Positions 19,343 to 28,634 of a DNA stretch of 64,000 nucleotides are shown here, in pieces. Below the pieces are notes generated by a model, which saw only the letters and a list, made by a program, of their open reading frames with translations, was not told where the DNA came from and searched no databases. The DNA comes from Novosphingobium sp. EMRT-2 (lineage in GTDB: Bacteria; Pseudomonadota; Alphaproteobacteria; Sphingomonadales; Sphingomonadaceae), in assembly GCF_005145025.1 (NCBI RefSeq), contig NZ_CP039695.1, positions 2,661,501 to 2,725,500 on the forward strand, given 5' to 3'. Within the stretch, counting starts at the first letter, position 1, and every line of letters starts with the position of its first letter. The position numbers and the translations under genes were made by a program.

Positions 19343-20273
19343 CATCCTCCTGGTGATGGCGGGGACGGTGGCGACGCTGGCCGGCTGCGGGCAAGACACG
19401 ACGCCGGCGCCCCGGCCGGCGCAGAGCGCCTCGCCCACAGCCGTCGCCACCCCGGCACAGGCAGCGGTGGCCACGCCGTCACCGGTTCCGGCGGCATCGC
19501 TCACGCCCGCGAGCGCGCCCGCCCCATCTCCTTCCGCCCCGTCTCCTTCCGCTACGCCCGCGCCCGCTTTCCCGCCCTGCGCCGAAGTGCCGCGGCGGGG
19601 TCGGTACTTCCCGGACAAGCCGGTCGTCATTCCCGGCGCGCTGCATGCGCTGGTGATCGGCGGGACCACGCGGCTCAGCGTGAAGACGCTTTCGGGGCGC
19701 ACGCTCTGCGTCAACATGTACGGCATGGCGCAGGCGCGCGACTTTCGCATCAGCGAGGACCTGCGGCTGCTGGGCTTCTGGTGGACCGGGTACGAGGCGG
19801 ACGGCTACAAGGTGATCGATCGCATCGGCCATGGCCGGGTGATCGAAACCGTCTCGCGCCCGCTGCTTTCGCCGGGGCACAAGCGCTTCGCCGCGATCCA
19901 GTTCAGCGATGCCAGCTTCGGCGGCATCGAAGGCGTGCGCGTGTGGGAAGTGGGCAAGCGGCAGGTGGTGCGCGTTGCCGACGTGAGCAACAAGGGCGGC
20001 CTTTACGGCAATGCCTGGCGGCTGCTGCGCTGGGCCGACGATTCGTGCCTGGTGCTGTCGATGATGCCGTTCGATCGCGACGTCGGCCCGCGCCGGCGGA
20101 TGGAATTGCGCCTGCTGAAGAACGATTTCGCGTTCACCGAGATCGAACCGGGCCGCGCCGGTTGCGCTCCGCCCGAAGAGGAAGACAAGGCCCGCCCCGG
20201 CAAGACGGGCGCCCACAAACCGGCCGGCAAGAGCAGGGCAGGCCACGGCAGGACGCGACACGGCAGGGTGTGA
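19323..20273 (+). CDS. Predicted lipoprotein of unknown function
   Basis: A 316-residue protein beginning with a lipoprotein signal: a hydrophobic run, then the lipobox LAGC at about residues 19-22. A Pro/Ala/Ser-rich linker follows (about residues 25-80), then a globular domain with two Cys that I do not recognise, and a basic Lys/Arg/His tail. The start is GTG 19323, preceded by GGAAAGGAAAAGG and overlapping the end of rarA, which suggests coupled translation. Localisation to a membrane leaflet in the periplasm is inferred from the lipobox. Confidence 0.75.
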   Translation: MNVGKASILLVMAGTVATLAGCGQDTTPAPRPAQSASPTAVATPAQAAVATPSPVPAASLTPASAPAPSPSAPSPSATPAPAFPPCAEVPRRGRYFPDKPVVIPGALHALVIGGTTRLSVKTLSGRTLCVNMYGMAQARDFRISEDLRLLGFWWTGYEADGYKVIDRIGHGRVIETVSRPLLSPGHKRFAAIQFSDASFGGIEGVRVWEVGKRQVVRVADVSNKGGLYGNAWRLLRWADDSCLVLSMMPFDRDVGPRRRMELRLLKNDFAFTEIEPGRAGCAPPEEEDKARPGKTGAHKPAGKSRAGHGRTRHGRV

Positions 20274-20284
20274 AAGAGCGGGGC

Positions 20285-21169
20285 GTGAAAGGGCGTTTCC
20301 GCCATTTCGCCGCGATCGACTGGTCTGGTGCGGCGGGTGAGCGCCACAAGGGCATCGCCGTGGCGCTGTGTCGTGAAGGCAGCGCGGCGCCGGCGATCGT
20401 GCGCGAAGTCCATCGCTGGTCGCGTGTGGAAGTGCTGGGCTGGCTGCTCGACGGTCTGCCGCCCGATACGTTGGTGGGCATGGACCTCGGCATGTCGCTG
20501 GCGTTCGCGGATGCCGGCGCGTTCTTTCCCGGCTGGGCGGAAAGCCCGGCGGATGCGCGCGATCTGTGGCGGCTGGTCGACCGGCTCTGCGCGGAGGAAC
20601 CGCACCTTGCGGTCGGCCCCTTTGTCGATCACCCGGAACTGGCGCGGCACTTCCGCCGCCACGGCGGGCGCGAAGGCGATCGCTTCCGCCTGCCCGGCGC
20701 GGCGGACGGGCGTGGCCGCTTCCGCGTGACCGAGCAGGAACAGGCCCGGCTCGGGTGCAAGCCTTACAGCAATTTCAACCTCGTCGGCGCGGCGCAGGTT
20801 GGCAAGTCGAGCCTGTCGGGGATGCGCCTGCTGCACCGGATGGAGGGGCGCTTGCCGGTCTGGCCGGTCGACCCGCTGCCCGCCGGCGGATCGGTGCTGG
20901 TCGAAATCTACACCACGATCGCCGCCATCGCCGCCGGCCGCAGCGCCGCCCGCTCGAAGATCCGCGATGGAGCGGACCTCGACAGCGCGCTCGCCGCGCT
21001 GGGCAGCGCACCCGCCGGGCACCAGGGCGCGATCGACGATCATCGCAGCGACGCGCTGCTCACCGCCGCCTGGCTGCGCGCGAACGCCCACCGCGCCGAA
21101 CTCTGGGCGCCGGCGCGGCTAACCGACGCCATCGCACGAACGGAGGGCTGGACCTTCGGCTGCCCTTGA
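20285..21169 (+). CDS. Uncharacterised protein with DUF429-like DWSG start
   Basis: A 294-residue cytoplasmic protein. The N-terminus FAAIDWSGAAGERHKGIAVA and the internal GMDLGMSLAF resemble the first strands of RNase H-like DUF429 proteins, where DWSG and later acidic residues mark a putative nuclease site. A late DDHRSDALLTAAWL segment would supply more acidic residues, as in that fold. The match is by eye only. GTG 20285 is chosen; GTG 20270, which overlaps the previous stop, is the other option. It ends 28 bases before a tRNA gene. Confidence 0.6.
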   Translation: MKGRFRHFAAIDWSGAAGERHKGIAVALCREGSAAPAIVREVHRWSRVEVLGWLLDGLPPDTLVGMDLGMSLAFADAGAFFPGWAESPADARDLWRLVDRLCAEEPHLAVGPFVDHPELARHFRRHGGREGDRFRLPGAADGRGRFRVTEQEQARLGCKPYSNFNLVGAAQVGKSSLSGMRLLHRMEGRLPVWPVDPLPAGGSVLVEIYTTIAAIAAGRSAARSKIRDGADLDSALAALGSAPAGHQGAIDDHRSDALLTAAWLRANAHRAELWAPARLTDAIARTEGWTFGCP

Positions 21170-21197
21170 GGCTAGGGAGACCGCGACGCTCAGGCGC

Positions 21198-21272
21198 GCC
21201 GGCTTAGCACAGTGGTAGTGCAGCGGTTTTGTAAACCGAAGGTCGGGGGTTCGAATCCCTCAGCCGGCACCA
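21198..21272 (+). tRNA. tRNA-Thr (anticodon TGT)
   Basis: A 75-base tRNA. The acceptor stem GCCGGCT at 21198-21204 pairs with AGCCGGC at 21262-21268, followed by discriminator A and an encoded CCA. The anticodon loop reads TTTGTAA with anticodon TGT, so it decodes ACA and other ACN threonine codons. The T arm GGGGGTTCGAATCCCTC is standard. No integrase or attachment-site duplication is seen next to it. Confidence 0.95.
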
Positions 21273-21309
21273 TTTCATCGTCCAGCGCTGTTCGCGTAAC
21301 GCCGCCGCG

Positions 21310-21825
21310 TTACTCCACCGCCTCGCGCAGCACCGCGATGCCTTGCTCCCGTTGCGCTTTCAGTTCGCGTTTCAGTACGGCGGGATCGCGGGCGAAGACG
21401 AAGCCGAAGCTGACGCCGCCGTGCTTGCCGATGGTGGCGTGGTGCAGCTTGTGCGCCTGCACCAGCCGCCGGGCATAGCCGCGCCGGGGCACCCAGCGGA
21501 ACCAGCGCTGGTGGACCAGCCCATCGTGCACCAGCGTGTAGATCACGCCATAGACCAGCACGCCGATGCCGATCCAGGTGGCCGGCTCCCAGGCCGCCGC
21601 CCCGCGCACCAGCGGGCTGCCCAGCGCGAAGAAGGTGATCGAGATCGCCGCGCCGACCAGCGCGTAGAGGTCGTTCCGTTCGAAGAAACCGTCGTGCGGC
21701 TCGTGATGATCGCGGTGCCAGCCCCAGCCGAAGCCGTGCATCACATATTTGTGGCTGCCCCACGCGAGGCCTTCCATGGCGATCACGGTGGCAAGGACGA
21801 TCAGGGTGGCGGCAAGCGTGGTCAT
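21310..21825 (-). CDS. crtZ: Beta-carotene 3-hydroxylase CrtZ
   Basis: CrtZ is a membrane di-iron hydroxylase that adds the 3-hydroxyl groups of beta-carotene to make zeaxanthin. The 171-residue protein has the family's histidine clusters: HKYVMHG, HRDHHEPHDG, HDGLVHQRW and HKLHHA, plus four hydrophobic helices. ATG 21825 follows AAGGAAACGGCC. No other crt gene is in the window; sphingomonads commonly scatter crtZ away from crtYIB and use it on the way to nostoxanthin or related yellow pigments. The latter is lineage knowledge. Confidence 0.93.
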   Translation of the reverse strand: MTTLAATLIVLATVIAMEGLAWGSHKYVMHGFGWGWHRDHHEPHDGFFERNDLYALVGAAISITFFALGSPLVRGAAAWEPATWIGIGVLVYGVIYTLVHDGLVHQRWFRWVPRRGYARRLVQAHKLHHATIGKHGGVSFGFVFARDPAVLKRELKAQREQGIAVLREAVE

Positions 21826-21964
21826 GGCCGTTTCCTTACCCTCCGGCGCGACAGATCGCGACACTTTCTTGCAACGCTGCGACGCGCATTTTCGGGCCAT
21901 TCAGGCACCGGGAGGCAGGAACGGCGTTGTGCGGAAGAGACCGCAGATCGAAAGGACCGAAGCC

Positions 21965-22333
21965 ATGAAGAAGTTCATTCTCGCCGCCCTCATCCCCGCC
22001 GCGTTGGCCGGTGTCGCCGCGCCCGCGCTCGCGCAGCCGATGCCGCCGCGCCACAACGATGCCTGGGCGCTGACGCCGGCGCGGAATGCCGAAATCCGCT
22101 CCGACATCCAGCGGCTGCGCGCCGACATCGATCGCGCCCAGGCCCGCCGCACGATCTCGCCGCGCGAGGCCAGCGGGTTGCGCCGCGAGGCCGCCGATAT
22201 CCAGCGCCAGTATGCCGCGTTTTCGCGCGGGGGGCTGGATCGCAACGAGGTGCGCCGGCTGCAGGACCGCGTGAACGACGTCCGCGCGCACCTGCGCATG
22301 GAACGGCGCGACTGGGACGGCCGTCGCGGTTGA
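21965..22333 (+). CDS. Small secreted helical protein of unknown function
   Basis: A 122-residue protein with a Sec signal peptide (KKFILAALIPAALAGVAAPA, cleavage after ALA). The mature part is highly charged and helical, with Arg-rich heptads such as IRSDIQRLRADIDRAQ and VRRLQDRVNDVRAHL, so a coiled coil is likely. No enzymatic motif. Similar short periplasmic proteins occur in sphingomonads without assigned function. ATG 21965 follows GAAAGGACCG. Confidence 0.72.
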   Translation: MKKFILAALIPAALAGVAAPALAQPMPPRHNDAWALTPARNAEIRSDIQRLRADIDRAQARRTISPREASGLRREAADIQRQYAAFSRGGLDRNEVRRLQDRVNDVRAHLRMERRDWDGRRG

Positions 22334-22432
22334 TCGATCGGCTTGCAGCTGCGCAAGAAAATTTCGTAAACTAACCTTCCGGCGCGCCTCTTCCCGCTTG
22401 AAATGCGGCAGGGGCGCGCCTAACCGCCTTGC

Positions 22433-23863
22433 ATGACCAGCAATCCGCGCACCCTTTACCAGAAAATCTGGGACGCTCACGTCGTCGAGAGCCGCGACGA
22501 TGGCACCAGCCTGATCTACATCGACCGCCATCTCGTGCATGAAGTGACGAGTCCGCAGGCGTTCGAGGCCCTCCGCGTATCGGGCCGCACGGTGCGTCGC
22601 CCGGACCTGACGCTGGCGGTGCCCGATCACAACCTGCCCACCACCGCGCGCCGTGATGCGCAGGGGCGGCGCATTCCCATCGCCGATCCCGAAAGCGCCT
22701 CGCAGCTGGCCGCGCTGGAGCGCAACGCGCCCGAATTCGGCATCCGCCTGATCGGGGACGCCGATATCGAGCAGGGCATCGTCCACGTCGTCGGGCCGGA
22801 GCAGGGCTTTTCCCTGCCGGGCGCGACGATCGTTTGCGGCGACAGCCACACCGCCTGCCACGGCGGGCTGGGCGCGCTGGCCTTTGGCATCGGCACGTCG
22901 GAAGTCGAGCACGTGCTCGCGACGCAGACGCTGCTGCTCAAGCAGTCGAAGGCGATGGAAGTGCGCGTGGAAGGCGATCTGCGGCCCGGCGTTTCGGCCA
23001 AGGACGTGGTTCTGCACATCACCGGCGTGCTGCGCGCGGCGGGCGGCACCGGCTATGTCATCGAATATACCGGTTCGGCGATCCGCAGCCTGTCGATCGA
23101 GGGCCGGCTGACCGTGTCGAACATGGCGATCGAGCACGGCGCGCGCGCCGGGCTGATCGCGCCTGACGAAAAGACCTTCGCCTACCTCAAGGGCCGTCCC
23201 TATGCGCCGCGGGGCGCCGACTGGGACAAAGCCGTGGCCTGGTGGCAAAGCCTCGCCACCGATCCCGGCGCGCGCTACGACAAGGTGGTGGTGATCGACG
23301 CGGCCGACATCGCGCCGAGCGTGACCTGGGGCACCTCGCCCGAGGACGTGCTGCCGATCACCGGCATCGTTCCCGCGCCGGAAAGCTTCGAGGACCCGTC
23401 CAAGCAGGACGCGGTGCGCGCCAGCCTGGCCTACATGGGCCTCGAACCCGGCCAGCGGCTCGACTCGATCCCCGTGGAGAACGTGTTCATCGGTTCGTGC
23501 ACCAACAGCCGGATCGAGGACATGCGCGCTGCCGCCGCCGTGCTCAAGGGGCGGAAGAAGGCGGACAACGTGCGCTGGGCGATCGTTGTTCCCGGTTCCG
23601 GTTTGGTCAAGAAGCAGGCCGAGGATGAGGGGCTGGACCGCATCTTCGTCGATGCCGGGTTCGAATGGCGGGAACCCGGTTGTTCGGCCTGCCTCGCCAT
23701 GAACCCGGACAAGGTGCCGGCCGGCGAACGCTGTGCTTCCACCTCGAACCGCAATTTCGTCGGCCGCCAGGGGCCGGGCGCGCGCACGCACCTCGTCAGC
23801 CCGGCGATGGCGGCGGCGGCGGCGGTGACCGGCCATCTCACGGACGTTCGCGAACTCGTGTGA
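22433..23863 (+). CDS. leuC: 3-isopropylmalate dehydratase large subunit LeuC
   Basis: LeuC with LeuD isomerises 2-isopropylmalate to 3-isopropylmalate in leucine biosynthesis. The 476-residue protein begins [13 protein letters not shown] as usual and carries the aconitase-type cluster ligands Cys356 in FIGSCTNSR and Cys417 and Cys420 in [11 protein letters not shown], with [11 protein letters not shown] near the C-terminus. leuD lies downstream at 24676, separated by a DNA glycosylase and a small membrane-protein gene on the same strand, an unusual arrangement for a pair usually adjacent. Confidence 0.97.
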   Translation: MTSNPRTLYQKIWDAHVVESRDDGTSLIYIDRHLVHEVTSPQAFEALRVSGRTVRRPDLTLAVPDHNLPTTARRDAQGRRIPIADPESASQLAALERNAPEFGIRLIGDADIEQGIVHVVGPEQGFSLPGATIVCGDSHTACHGGLGALAFGIGTSEVEHVLATQTLLLKQSKAMEVRVEGDLRPGVSAKDVVLHITGVLRAAGGTGYVIEYTGSAIRSLSIEGRLTVSNMAIEHGARAGLIAPDEKTFAYLKGRPYAPRGADWDKAVAWWQSLATDPGARYDKVVVIDAADIAPSVTWGTSPEDVLPITGIVPAPESFEDPSKQDAVRASLAYMGLEPGQRLDSIPVENVFIGSCTNSRIEDMRAAAAVLKGRKKADNVRWAIVVPGSGLVKKQAEDEGLDRIFVDAGFEWREPGCSACLAMNPDKVPAGERCASTSNRNFVGRQGPGARTHLVSPAMAAAAAVTGHLTDVRELV

Positions 23864-23875
23864 CGGGGCGGGGGA

Positions 23876-24385
23876 ATGAGCCGCAAGGCGTCGTTCCCGC
23901 CCGTCGCGTCCCCCGCCACGCGGGTGCTGGTGCTGGGCAGCCTGCCGGGCGAGGCATCGCTGGCGGCCGGGCGCTATTACGCGCATCCGCTCAACCAGTT
24001 CTGGCGCCTGATCGGCGGCGCGATCGGGCGGGACATCGCTGCGCTCGATTACGACGCGCGGCTGGCCGCGCTGCTGGCGGCCGGCGTGGGGCTGTGGGAT
24101 GCGATCGGTTCGGCCCGGCGCCGCGGCAGCCTGGACGGCGCGATCCGCGATGCGGAGGCCAACCCGCTCGCCACGCTGGTTGCCGGCCTGCCGAACCTGC
24201 GCTGCGTGGCCTTCAACGGCGCCACGTCCGCGCGGATCGGCCGGCGCGTGCTGGCGGAACGTGGCCGCGTCGCGCTCGTTCAGCTTCCGTCCAGCAGCCC
24301 GGCCTATTGCAGTGTCACGTTCGCGCAGAAGCAGGCCGAATGGTTGAAGCTGCGGGATTTTCTGGCGGAAAATCCGCCGGGGTGA
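23876..24385 (+). CDS. DNA-deoxyinosine (hypoxanthine) glycosylase, UDG superfamily
   Basis: A 169-residue base-excision repair enzyme of the uracil-DNA glycosylase superfamily, family 6 (hypoxanthine-DNA glycosylase). It would remove hypoxanthine arising from adenine deamination. Motif 1 reads GSLPGEASL with YYAHPLNQFW following, and motif 2 is LPSSSPAYC near the C-terminus; the middle GVGLWDAIGSARRRGSLD is also typical. It starts 12 bases after leuC stops and is probably cotranscribed with it. Confidence 0.88.
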   Translation: MSRKASFPPVASPATRVLVLGSLPGEASLAAGRYYAHPLNQFWRLIGGAIGRDIAALDYDARLAALLAAGVGLWDAIGSARRRGSLDGAIRDAEANPLATLVAGLPNLRCVAFNGATSARIGRRVLAERGRVALVQLPSSSPAYCSVTFAQKQAEWLKLRDFLAENPPG

Positions 24386-24441
24386 GGTTGCAAATCGATG
24401 ACGGTCCGTCACATTGGCCGCGCATCAAGGAGTTTGGTTTC

Positions 24442-24609
24442 GTGACGACGAAGAAGACGGACTGGACCGGCAAGGCGGCCATGGCGGGCGCGGCGATTGG
24501 ATCGGCGGCGCTGGCGGCGGCTTTGCTCTATGCCTCGCGGCGCAAGGAAAGCGTTGAAGCGGCCAAGAGCAAGCCCACGCCCCCGGCGGACCCCGTCGAA
24601 ACCGACTGA
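24442..24609 (+). CDS. Small single-helix membrane protein
   Basis: A 55-residue protein starting at GTG 24442, with AAGGAG upstream at a good distance. It contains one transmembrane helix (MAGAAIGSAALAAALLYAS, about residues 14-32) followed by a short basic then Pro-rich cytoplasmic or periplasmic tail. I do not recognise it. The position between the glycosylase gene and leuD on the same strand, with its own ribosome-binding site, makes it plausible as a real gene. Confidence 0.55.
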   Translation: MTTKKTDWTGKAAMAGAAIGSAALAAALLYASRRKESVEAAKSKPTPPADPVETD

Positions 24610-24675
24610 CGTTTTCCGCGTTTCGGGGGCGCTTTCCGGTCTTGCCGGACGCGTCCGCGTGGCTATAGCGGTGCT

Positions 24676-25278
24676 ATGGAACCGGTCAGCCAGATTGACG
24701 GACGGGCAATCCCGTTCGGCCGCAAGAACGTCGATACCGACATCATCATCCCCGCCCACTGGCTGAAGACGATAAGCCGGGAAGGGCTGGGCCGGGGCGC
24801 GTTCGAAGCGCTGCGGCAGGACCCGGACAACCTGTTCGACAGCGCCGAATTCGCCGGCTCGCCGATCCTGATCGCCGGCGACAACTTCGGCTGCGGATCG
24901 AGCCGCGAACACGCGGCCTGGGCGTTGCTCGACCTTGGCATCAAGGCGGTGATCGCGCCATCGTTCTCCGACATCTTCTCGGGCAACGCTTTCAAGAATG
25001 GCATCCTCACGGTGGTGCTGCCGCAGGAACAGGTGGATCGCCTTCTCGAAGTGGCGAAGACCGATCCGGTCCACATCGATCTGGAAACCCAGACGGTGAC
25101 CACGCCGTTCCAGGACCGCTTCCGCTTCGAGATCGACCCGTTCCGCAAGCATTGCCTGCTCAACGGGCTGGACGAAGTGGGGCTGACGCTGGCGCGCGAT
25201 ACCGCGATTTCGGCGTTTGAGGGCACCGTGCGGACCGAACGACCGTTCCTGGCCCGGGGAACCGGCGTCGCCGCCTGA
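24676..25278 (+). CDS. leuD: 3-isopropylmalate dehydratase small subunit LeuD
   Basis: LeuD supplies the swivel domain of isopropylmalate isomerase. The 200-residue protein has the expected motifs: [18 protein letters not shown] near residues 15-32, [16 protein letters not shown] (about residues 70-85) that closes over the substrate, and [16 protein letters not shown]. It works with the LeuC encoded 0.8 kb upstream. Confidence 0.97.
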   Translation: MEPVSQIDGRAIPFGRKNVDTDIIIPAHWLKTISREGLGRGAFEALRQDPDNLFDSAEFAGSPILIAGDNFGCGSSREHAAWALLDLGIKAVIAPSFSDIFSGNAFKNGILTVVLPQEQVDRLLEVAKTDPVHIDLETQTVTTPFQDRFRFEIDPFRKHCLLNGLDEVGLTLARDTAISAFEGTVRTERPFLARGTGVAA

Positions 25279-25413
25279 TCCTTTTTCGATGCCCGGTTCG
25301 TTTAACGGATCGCTTAAACCCTCTTCCCTTCACTGGTGAAACTTGCTTGCATGGGCGGGCGAGAACCGGACGGCCTTTCCGCATCCGGCAACGAATGGAA
25401 TTGGGAGATACCG

Positions 25414-26412
25414 ATGAAGGCCTTGCGCACCCACGCCGTTGGCGGTCCCGAAACGCTGACGCTGGACGATGTGTCCGATCCCGTGCCGGGCGCGGGGCAG
25501 GTCGTGGTGGCGATGAGGGCCTGCTCGATCAACTTCCCCGATACGCTTATGATTCGCGATCTCTACCAGTTCAAGCCGGAACGGCCCTTTGCGCCGGGCG
25601 GGGAACTGGCCGGGGTGATCGACGCGGTGGGCGAAGGCGTGACCGGCTGGAAGGTGGGCGACCGCGTGATCGCCATGGTTGGCAACGGCGGCCTGGCCGA
25701 GAAGGTCCGGGTTGAGGTCGGCCGGCTGTTCCCGCTGCCCGATGGCGTCGATTTCGCCACCGGCGCGTCGCTGCTGATGACCTATGGCACGACGTATCAC
25801 GGCCTGGTCGATCGCGGTCATATCAAGGCGGGTGATACGCTGCTGGTGCTGGGCGCGGCGGGGGGCGTGGGCCTTTCCGCGATCGAGCTGGGCAAGGCGT
25901 TCGGCGCGCGCGTCGTCGCGGCCGTTTCGAGCGAGGAAAAGGCCGCCGTCGCGCGCGAGGCGGGTGCGGACGATGTGGTGATCTATGGCCGCCCGCCGTT
26001 CGACAAGGCGCAGTCGAAGGATCTTGCCGAAAAGTTCAAGGCGGCCTGCGGCCCCAATGGCGCCAACGTGATCTACGACATCGTGGGTGGCGATTATTCG
26101 GAACCGGCGCTGCGTTCGATCGCGTGGGAAGGGCGTTTCCTCGTCGTCGGCTTCCCCGCCGGCATCGCGCGTCTGCCGCTGAACCTGACGCTGCTCAAGT
26201 CCTGCGACGTGTGCGGGGTGTTCTGGGGCGCGTTCACCGCGCGCGAGCCGAAGAAGTTCGCGGAGCAGGTGGCCGAACTGTTCGCCATGCTCAAGGCGGG
26301 CAAGATCAATCCCCGTGTTTCCGCGCGCTTTCCGCTGGAAAGGGGTGGAGAGGCGATCGCCGTGCTGGAAAACCGGCAGGCGGTGGGCAAGGTCGTGGTG
26401 ACGACGGAATAG
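25414..26412 (+). CDS. NADPH:quinone oxidoreductase family protein (zinc-independent MDR)
   Basis: A 332-residue member of the medium-chain dehydrogenase/reductase superfamily, quinone oxidoreductase type. It has the N-terminal GroES-like fold, the cofactor-binding LVLGAAGGVGLSAIELGKAF (about residues 146-165) and no structural-zinc Cys cluster. It probably reduces quinones or enones with NADPH; the physiological substrate is unknown. ATG 25414 follows GGGAGATACCG. An upstream ATG at 25336 lacks such a site. Confidence 0.9.
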   Translation: MKALRTHAVGGPETLTLDDVSDPVPGAGQVVVAMRACSINFPDTLMIRDLYQFKPERPFAPGGELAGVIDAVGEGVTGWKVGDRVIAMVGNGGLAEKVRVEVGRLFPLPDGVDFATGASLLMTYGTTYHGLVDRGHIKAGDTLLVLGAAGGVGLSAIELGKAFGARVVAAVSSEEKAAVAREAGADDVVIYGRPPFDKAQSKDLAEKFKAACGPNGANVIYDIVGGDYSEPALRSIAWEGRFLVVGFPAGIARLPLNLTLLKSCDVCGVFWGAFTAREPKKFAEQVAELFAMLKAGKINPRVSARFPLERGGEAIAVLENRQAVGKVVVTTE

Positions 26413-26435
26413 CGTGGCCTGCTAGGCTCCCGACC

Positions 26436-27098
26436 CTACCGCCGGCTTCCGTAGGCCGGGATGCCCAGCTTCCAGTGGATCGCCGCGCCGCGCAGGCCGA
26501 AGCCGGCCAGCGCGGCGACCGGCCAGACCAGCCCGTCGGGCAGGCTCGCGATCCGGCCCAGCACGCAAAGGCCGGAAGCGAGTGCTGCCGCCGTCACGTA
26601 GAGCTCGGGCCGCATCAGGATCGAAGGGCGGCCGGCCAGCACGTCACGGATGATTCCGCCCACGCAGCCGGTGATCACGCCCATCATCATCGCGGGCACG
26701 GGCGAGACGCCATAGGCCAGCGCCTTGACGGTGCCGAGCACGGCATAGGCGCCCAGTCCGGCGGCATCCGCCCATTCCAGCGCGCGCCCTTCCCACCAGC
26801 GGTTCGGGGTGAACCACGCGACCAGCGCCACCGCGAAGCAGACCGGGGCAACCGCCGGATCGCGCACCCAGAACACCGGCGCGCCGATCAGCAGGTCGCG
26901 CACCGATCCTCCACCCACCCCCGTCACCAGCGCGAAGAACGCCATGGTGACGAAGGTCTGCCGCAACCGCGCCGCAAGCAGCGCGCCGGTCAGCGCGAAG
27001 ACCGCGATCCCGGCCAGATCGAGAAAGCCGAGAATCGCGGGCAGCGCGGGCGCGGCCAGGATCGGAGAGGCAATGGCGGAAACGGCGGGTACTGGCAT
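26436..27098 (-). CDS. TRIC-type cation channel family protein (UPF0126/YicG-like)
   Basis: A 220-residue inner-membrane protein with about seven hydrophobic helices and two repeats of the UPF0126 domain. Gly-rich signatures are VTGVGGGSVRDLLIG in the first half and ITGCVGGIIRDVLAGRPS in the second. Prokaryotic TRIC homologues form potassium-permeable trimers. Its ATG overlaps the TGA of the upstream monooxygenase gene as TGATG, so translation is probably coupled. The substrate for this member has not been shown. Confidence 0.9.
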   Translation of the reverse strand: MPVPAVSAIASPILAAPALPAILGFLDLAGIAVFALTGALLAARLRQTFVTMAFFALVTGVGGGSVRDLLIGAPVFWVRDPAVAPVCFAVALVAWFTPNRWWEGRALEWADAAGLGAYAVLGTVKALAYGVSPVPAMMMGVITGCVGGIIRDVLAGRPSILMRPELYVTAAALASGLCVLGRIASLPDGLVWPVAALAGFGLRGAAIHWKLGIPAYGSRR

Positions 27099-28138
27099 CA
27101 GCGCAGTTCCCCGGCCAGTGCGCGCACGAGTTCGCCCGCCGGCAAGGACCGGGCAAGGCGAGCGCCTTGTCCCGCCCATTGCGCGCCGAAGCCGGCTTCG
27201 CCCCGTGCCCTGGCCGCCGCGTTCAGCGCTTTGCCGGCATCGTAGGCGATCGGATAGGCCGGTGCGGCCAGACCGCAGCTTTCCCCCCAGGCGGTAAAGC
27301 GGTTGGCAAGGCCACGCGCCGGGCGGCCGGAGATGGCGCGGGTCATCACGGTCGGCCGCCCTTCGGCCAGTGCCGCGCGGTAGCCGGCGTCGGCCGCGCT
27401 TTCGGGGCACCCGACGAACGCGGTGCCAAGCTGCGCCGCCACCGCCCCCAGCGCCAGCGTGGCGCGAATGCCGGCGCCGTCCATGATGCCGCCCGCCGCG
27501 ATTACCGGCAGGCCCGCGCGCCGTGCCAGCAGGCGGGTCAGCGCCATCGTGCCCAGCTGCTCGTCCGGCGCGTCGGGATCGAACATGCCGCGATGCCCGC
27601 CCGCTTCGTAGCCCTGCGCCACCACCGCATCGATGCCCGCCGCGCGCGCCGCTTCGGCCTCTGCCAGCGAGGTGGCGCTGGCCAGCAGCAGGCATCCGGC
27701 CTGCTTCAGCGCGGCGATGCGGTCCGCGCCGGGCAGGCCGAAGTGGAAGCTGACGACGGCGGGACGCGTCTCCACCAGCGCGGCGAGCATGGCGTCATCG
27801 TCCGCGAAGCTGCGGTAGATCTCGCGCAGCGTGGCCGGCGGTTCCGCACCGAATTCGCGGAACAGCGGTTCCAGCCCCGTGCACCATGCGGCCTCGCGCG
27901 CGGGATCGGCCACGGCCGGCGCATGGACGAAGACATTGACGTTGAAGGGGCGATCGGTGCGCGCCTTCAGGTCGGCGATCATCGCCCGCGCGCCGTCCGC
28001 GTCGGTCGCGCCGACGGCGATCGAGCCGAGCCCGCCGGCCGCGTTGACCGCCGCCGCCATTGCCGGGGTGGAAACGCCCGCCATCGGCGCCTGGATGATG
28101 GGATGGGCAAGGCCCAGCTGCGCGACGAGTCCGGTCAT
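27098..28138 (-). CDS. NAD(P)H-dependent flavin oxidoreductase / nitronate monooxygenase
   Basis: A 346-residue FMN-binding TIM barrel of the NPD/nitronate monooxygenase family, which oxidises alkyl nitronates. It starts [20 protein letters not shown], has the [10 protein letters not shown] motif (about residues 177-186) with the family His, and [20 protein letters not shown] for FMN phosphate binding. The downstream TRIC-type gene overlaps its stop. Physiological substrate unknown; related enzymes detoxify propionate 3-nitronate. Confidence 0.9.
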   Translation of the reverse strand: MTGLVAQLGLAHPIIQAPMAGVSTPAMAAAVNAAGGLGSIAVGATDADGARAMIADLKARTDRPFNVNVFVHAPAVADPAREAAWCTGLEPLFREFGAEPPATLREIYRSFADDDAMLAALVETRPAVVSFHFGLPGADRIAALKQAGCLLLASATSLAEAEAARAAGIDAVVAQGYEAGGHRGMFDPDAPDEQLGTMALTRLLARRAGLPVIAAGGIMDGAGIRATLALGAVAAQLGTAFVGCPESAADAGYRAALAEGRPTVMTRAISGRPARGLANRFTAWGESCGLAAPAYPIAYDAGKALNAAARARGEAGFGAQWAGQGARLARSLPAGELVRALAGELR

Positions 28139-28228
28139 GGACGGAGCTTTAGGCTATCGCCTGATCGCGCGCCATATTCCGGTCACGCTGCTGGTCTATG
28201 CCAGATTATCCTTGCCGAAAGGGTGCCC

Positions 28229-28552
28229 ATGCCCGCCATCGACGCGCCGCCCGTCCAGATTGAGCGAACCGCGACCACGCCGGAGAACGCGTTCGACCTT
28301 GCCGCGGTGAAGCCGGCGGAGCGAGGCGCGCCGTGCGGGGCGGGAAGCGCCGGCGAGATCGTGGTGTGCGCCGCGAACGATCGCGAAAAATACCGCGCGC
28401 ATCCGCTGCCCGATACGTTCCACGAAGACGCGCCGCCAATTGCCGAAAAGGAGGTCGCGCCGGGCGTGAAGGTGGACGTGCATACCGACGGTCGGCAGAT
28501 CGGTGGCGTCCCCAGCAACCGCGTCATGGCGGGCGTGCGGATCGCATTCTGA
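28229..28552 (+). CDS. Hypothetical protein
   Basis: A 107-residue protein without a recognised domain. It lacks a signal peptide and has two Cys (in APCGAG and VVCAAN) and a Gly-rich C-terminus ending VAGVRIAF-like. The central CAANDREKYRAHPLPD segment resembles short conserved proteins seen in sphingomonads. ATG 28229 sits after GAAAGGGTGCCC; a GTG at 28223 is a close alternative. It diverges from the nitronate monooxygenase gene and ends just before a strong hairpin. Confidence 0.6.
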   Translation: MPAIDAPPVQIERTATTPENAFDLAAVKPAERGAPCGAGSAGEIVVCAANDREKYRAHPLPDTFHEDAPPIAEKEVAPGVKVDVHTDGRQIGGVPSNRVMAGVRIAF

Positions 28553-28566
28553 GACGGCCGCAAAAT

Positions 28567-28596
28567 AAGGCCCGGTGCGGGGGAGCACCGGGCCTT
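28567..28596. terminator. Bidirectional terminator hairpin
   Basis: AAGGCCCGGTGC at 28567-28578 pairs perfectly with GCACCGGGCCTT at 28585-28596 around a GGGGGA loop. It lies between two convergent genes. The flanking A-rich run CAAAATAA gives a U tract on the minus strand, so it terminates the lipoprotein transcript best. Confidence 0.8.
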
Positions 28597-28634
28597 CCAG
28601 GGTCAGGCGTGCGCTGTTGTCCAGCGTCGGGGGG

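Noticed and set aside
21198..21300. tRNA-Thr as an integration site for a mobile island
   Set aside because: No integrase gene and no repeat of the tRNA 3' end is seen downstream; crtZ and leu genes on either side are ordinary chromosomal genes.
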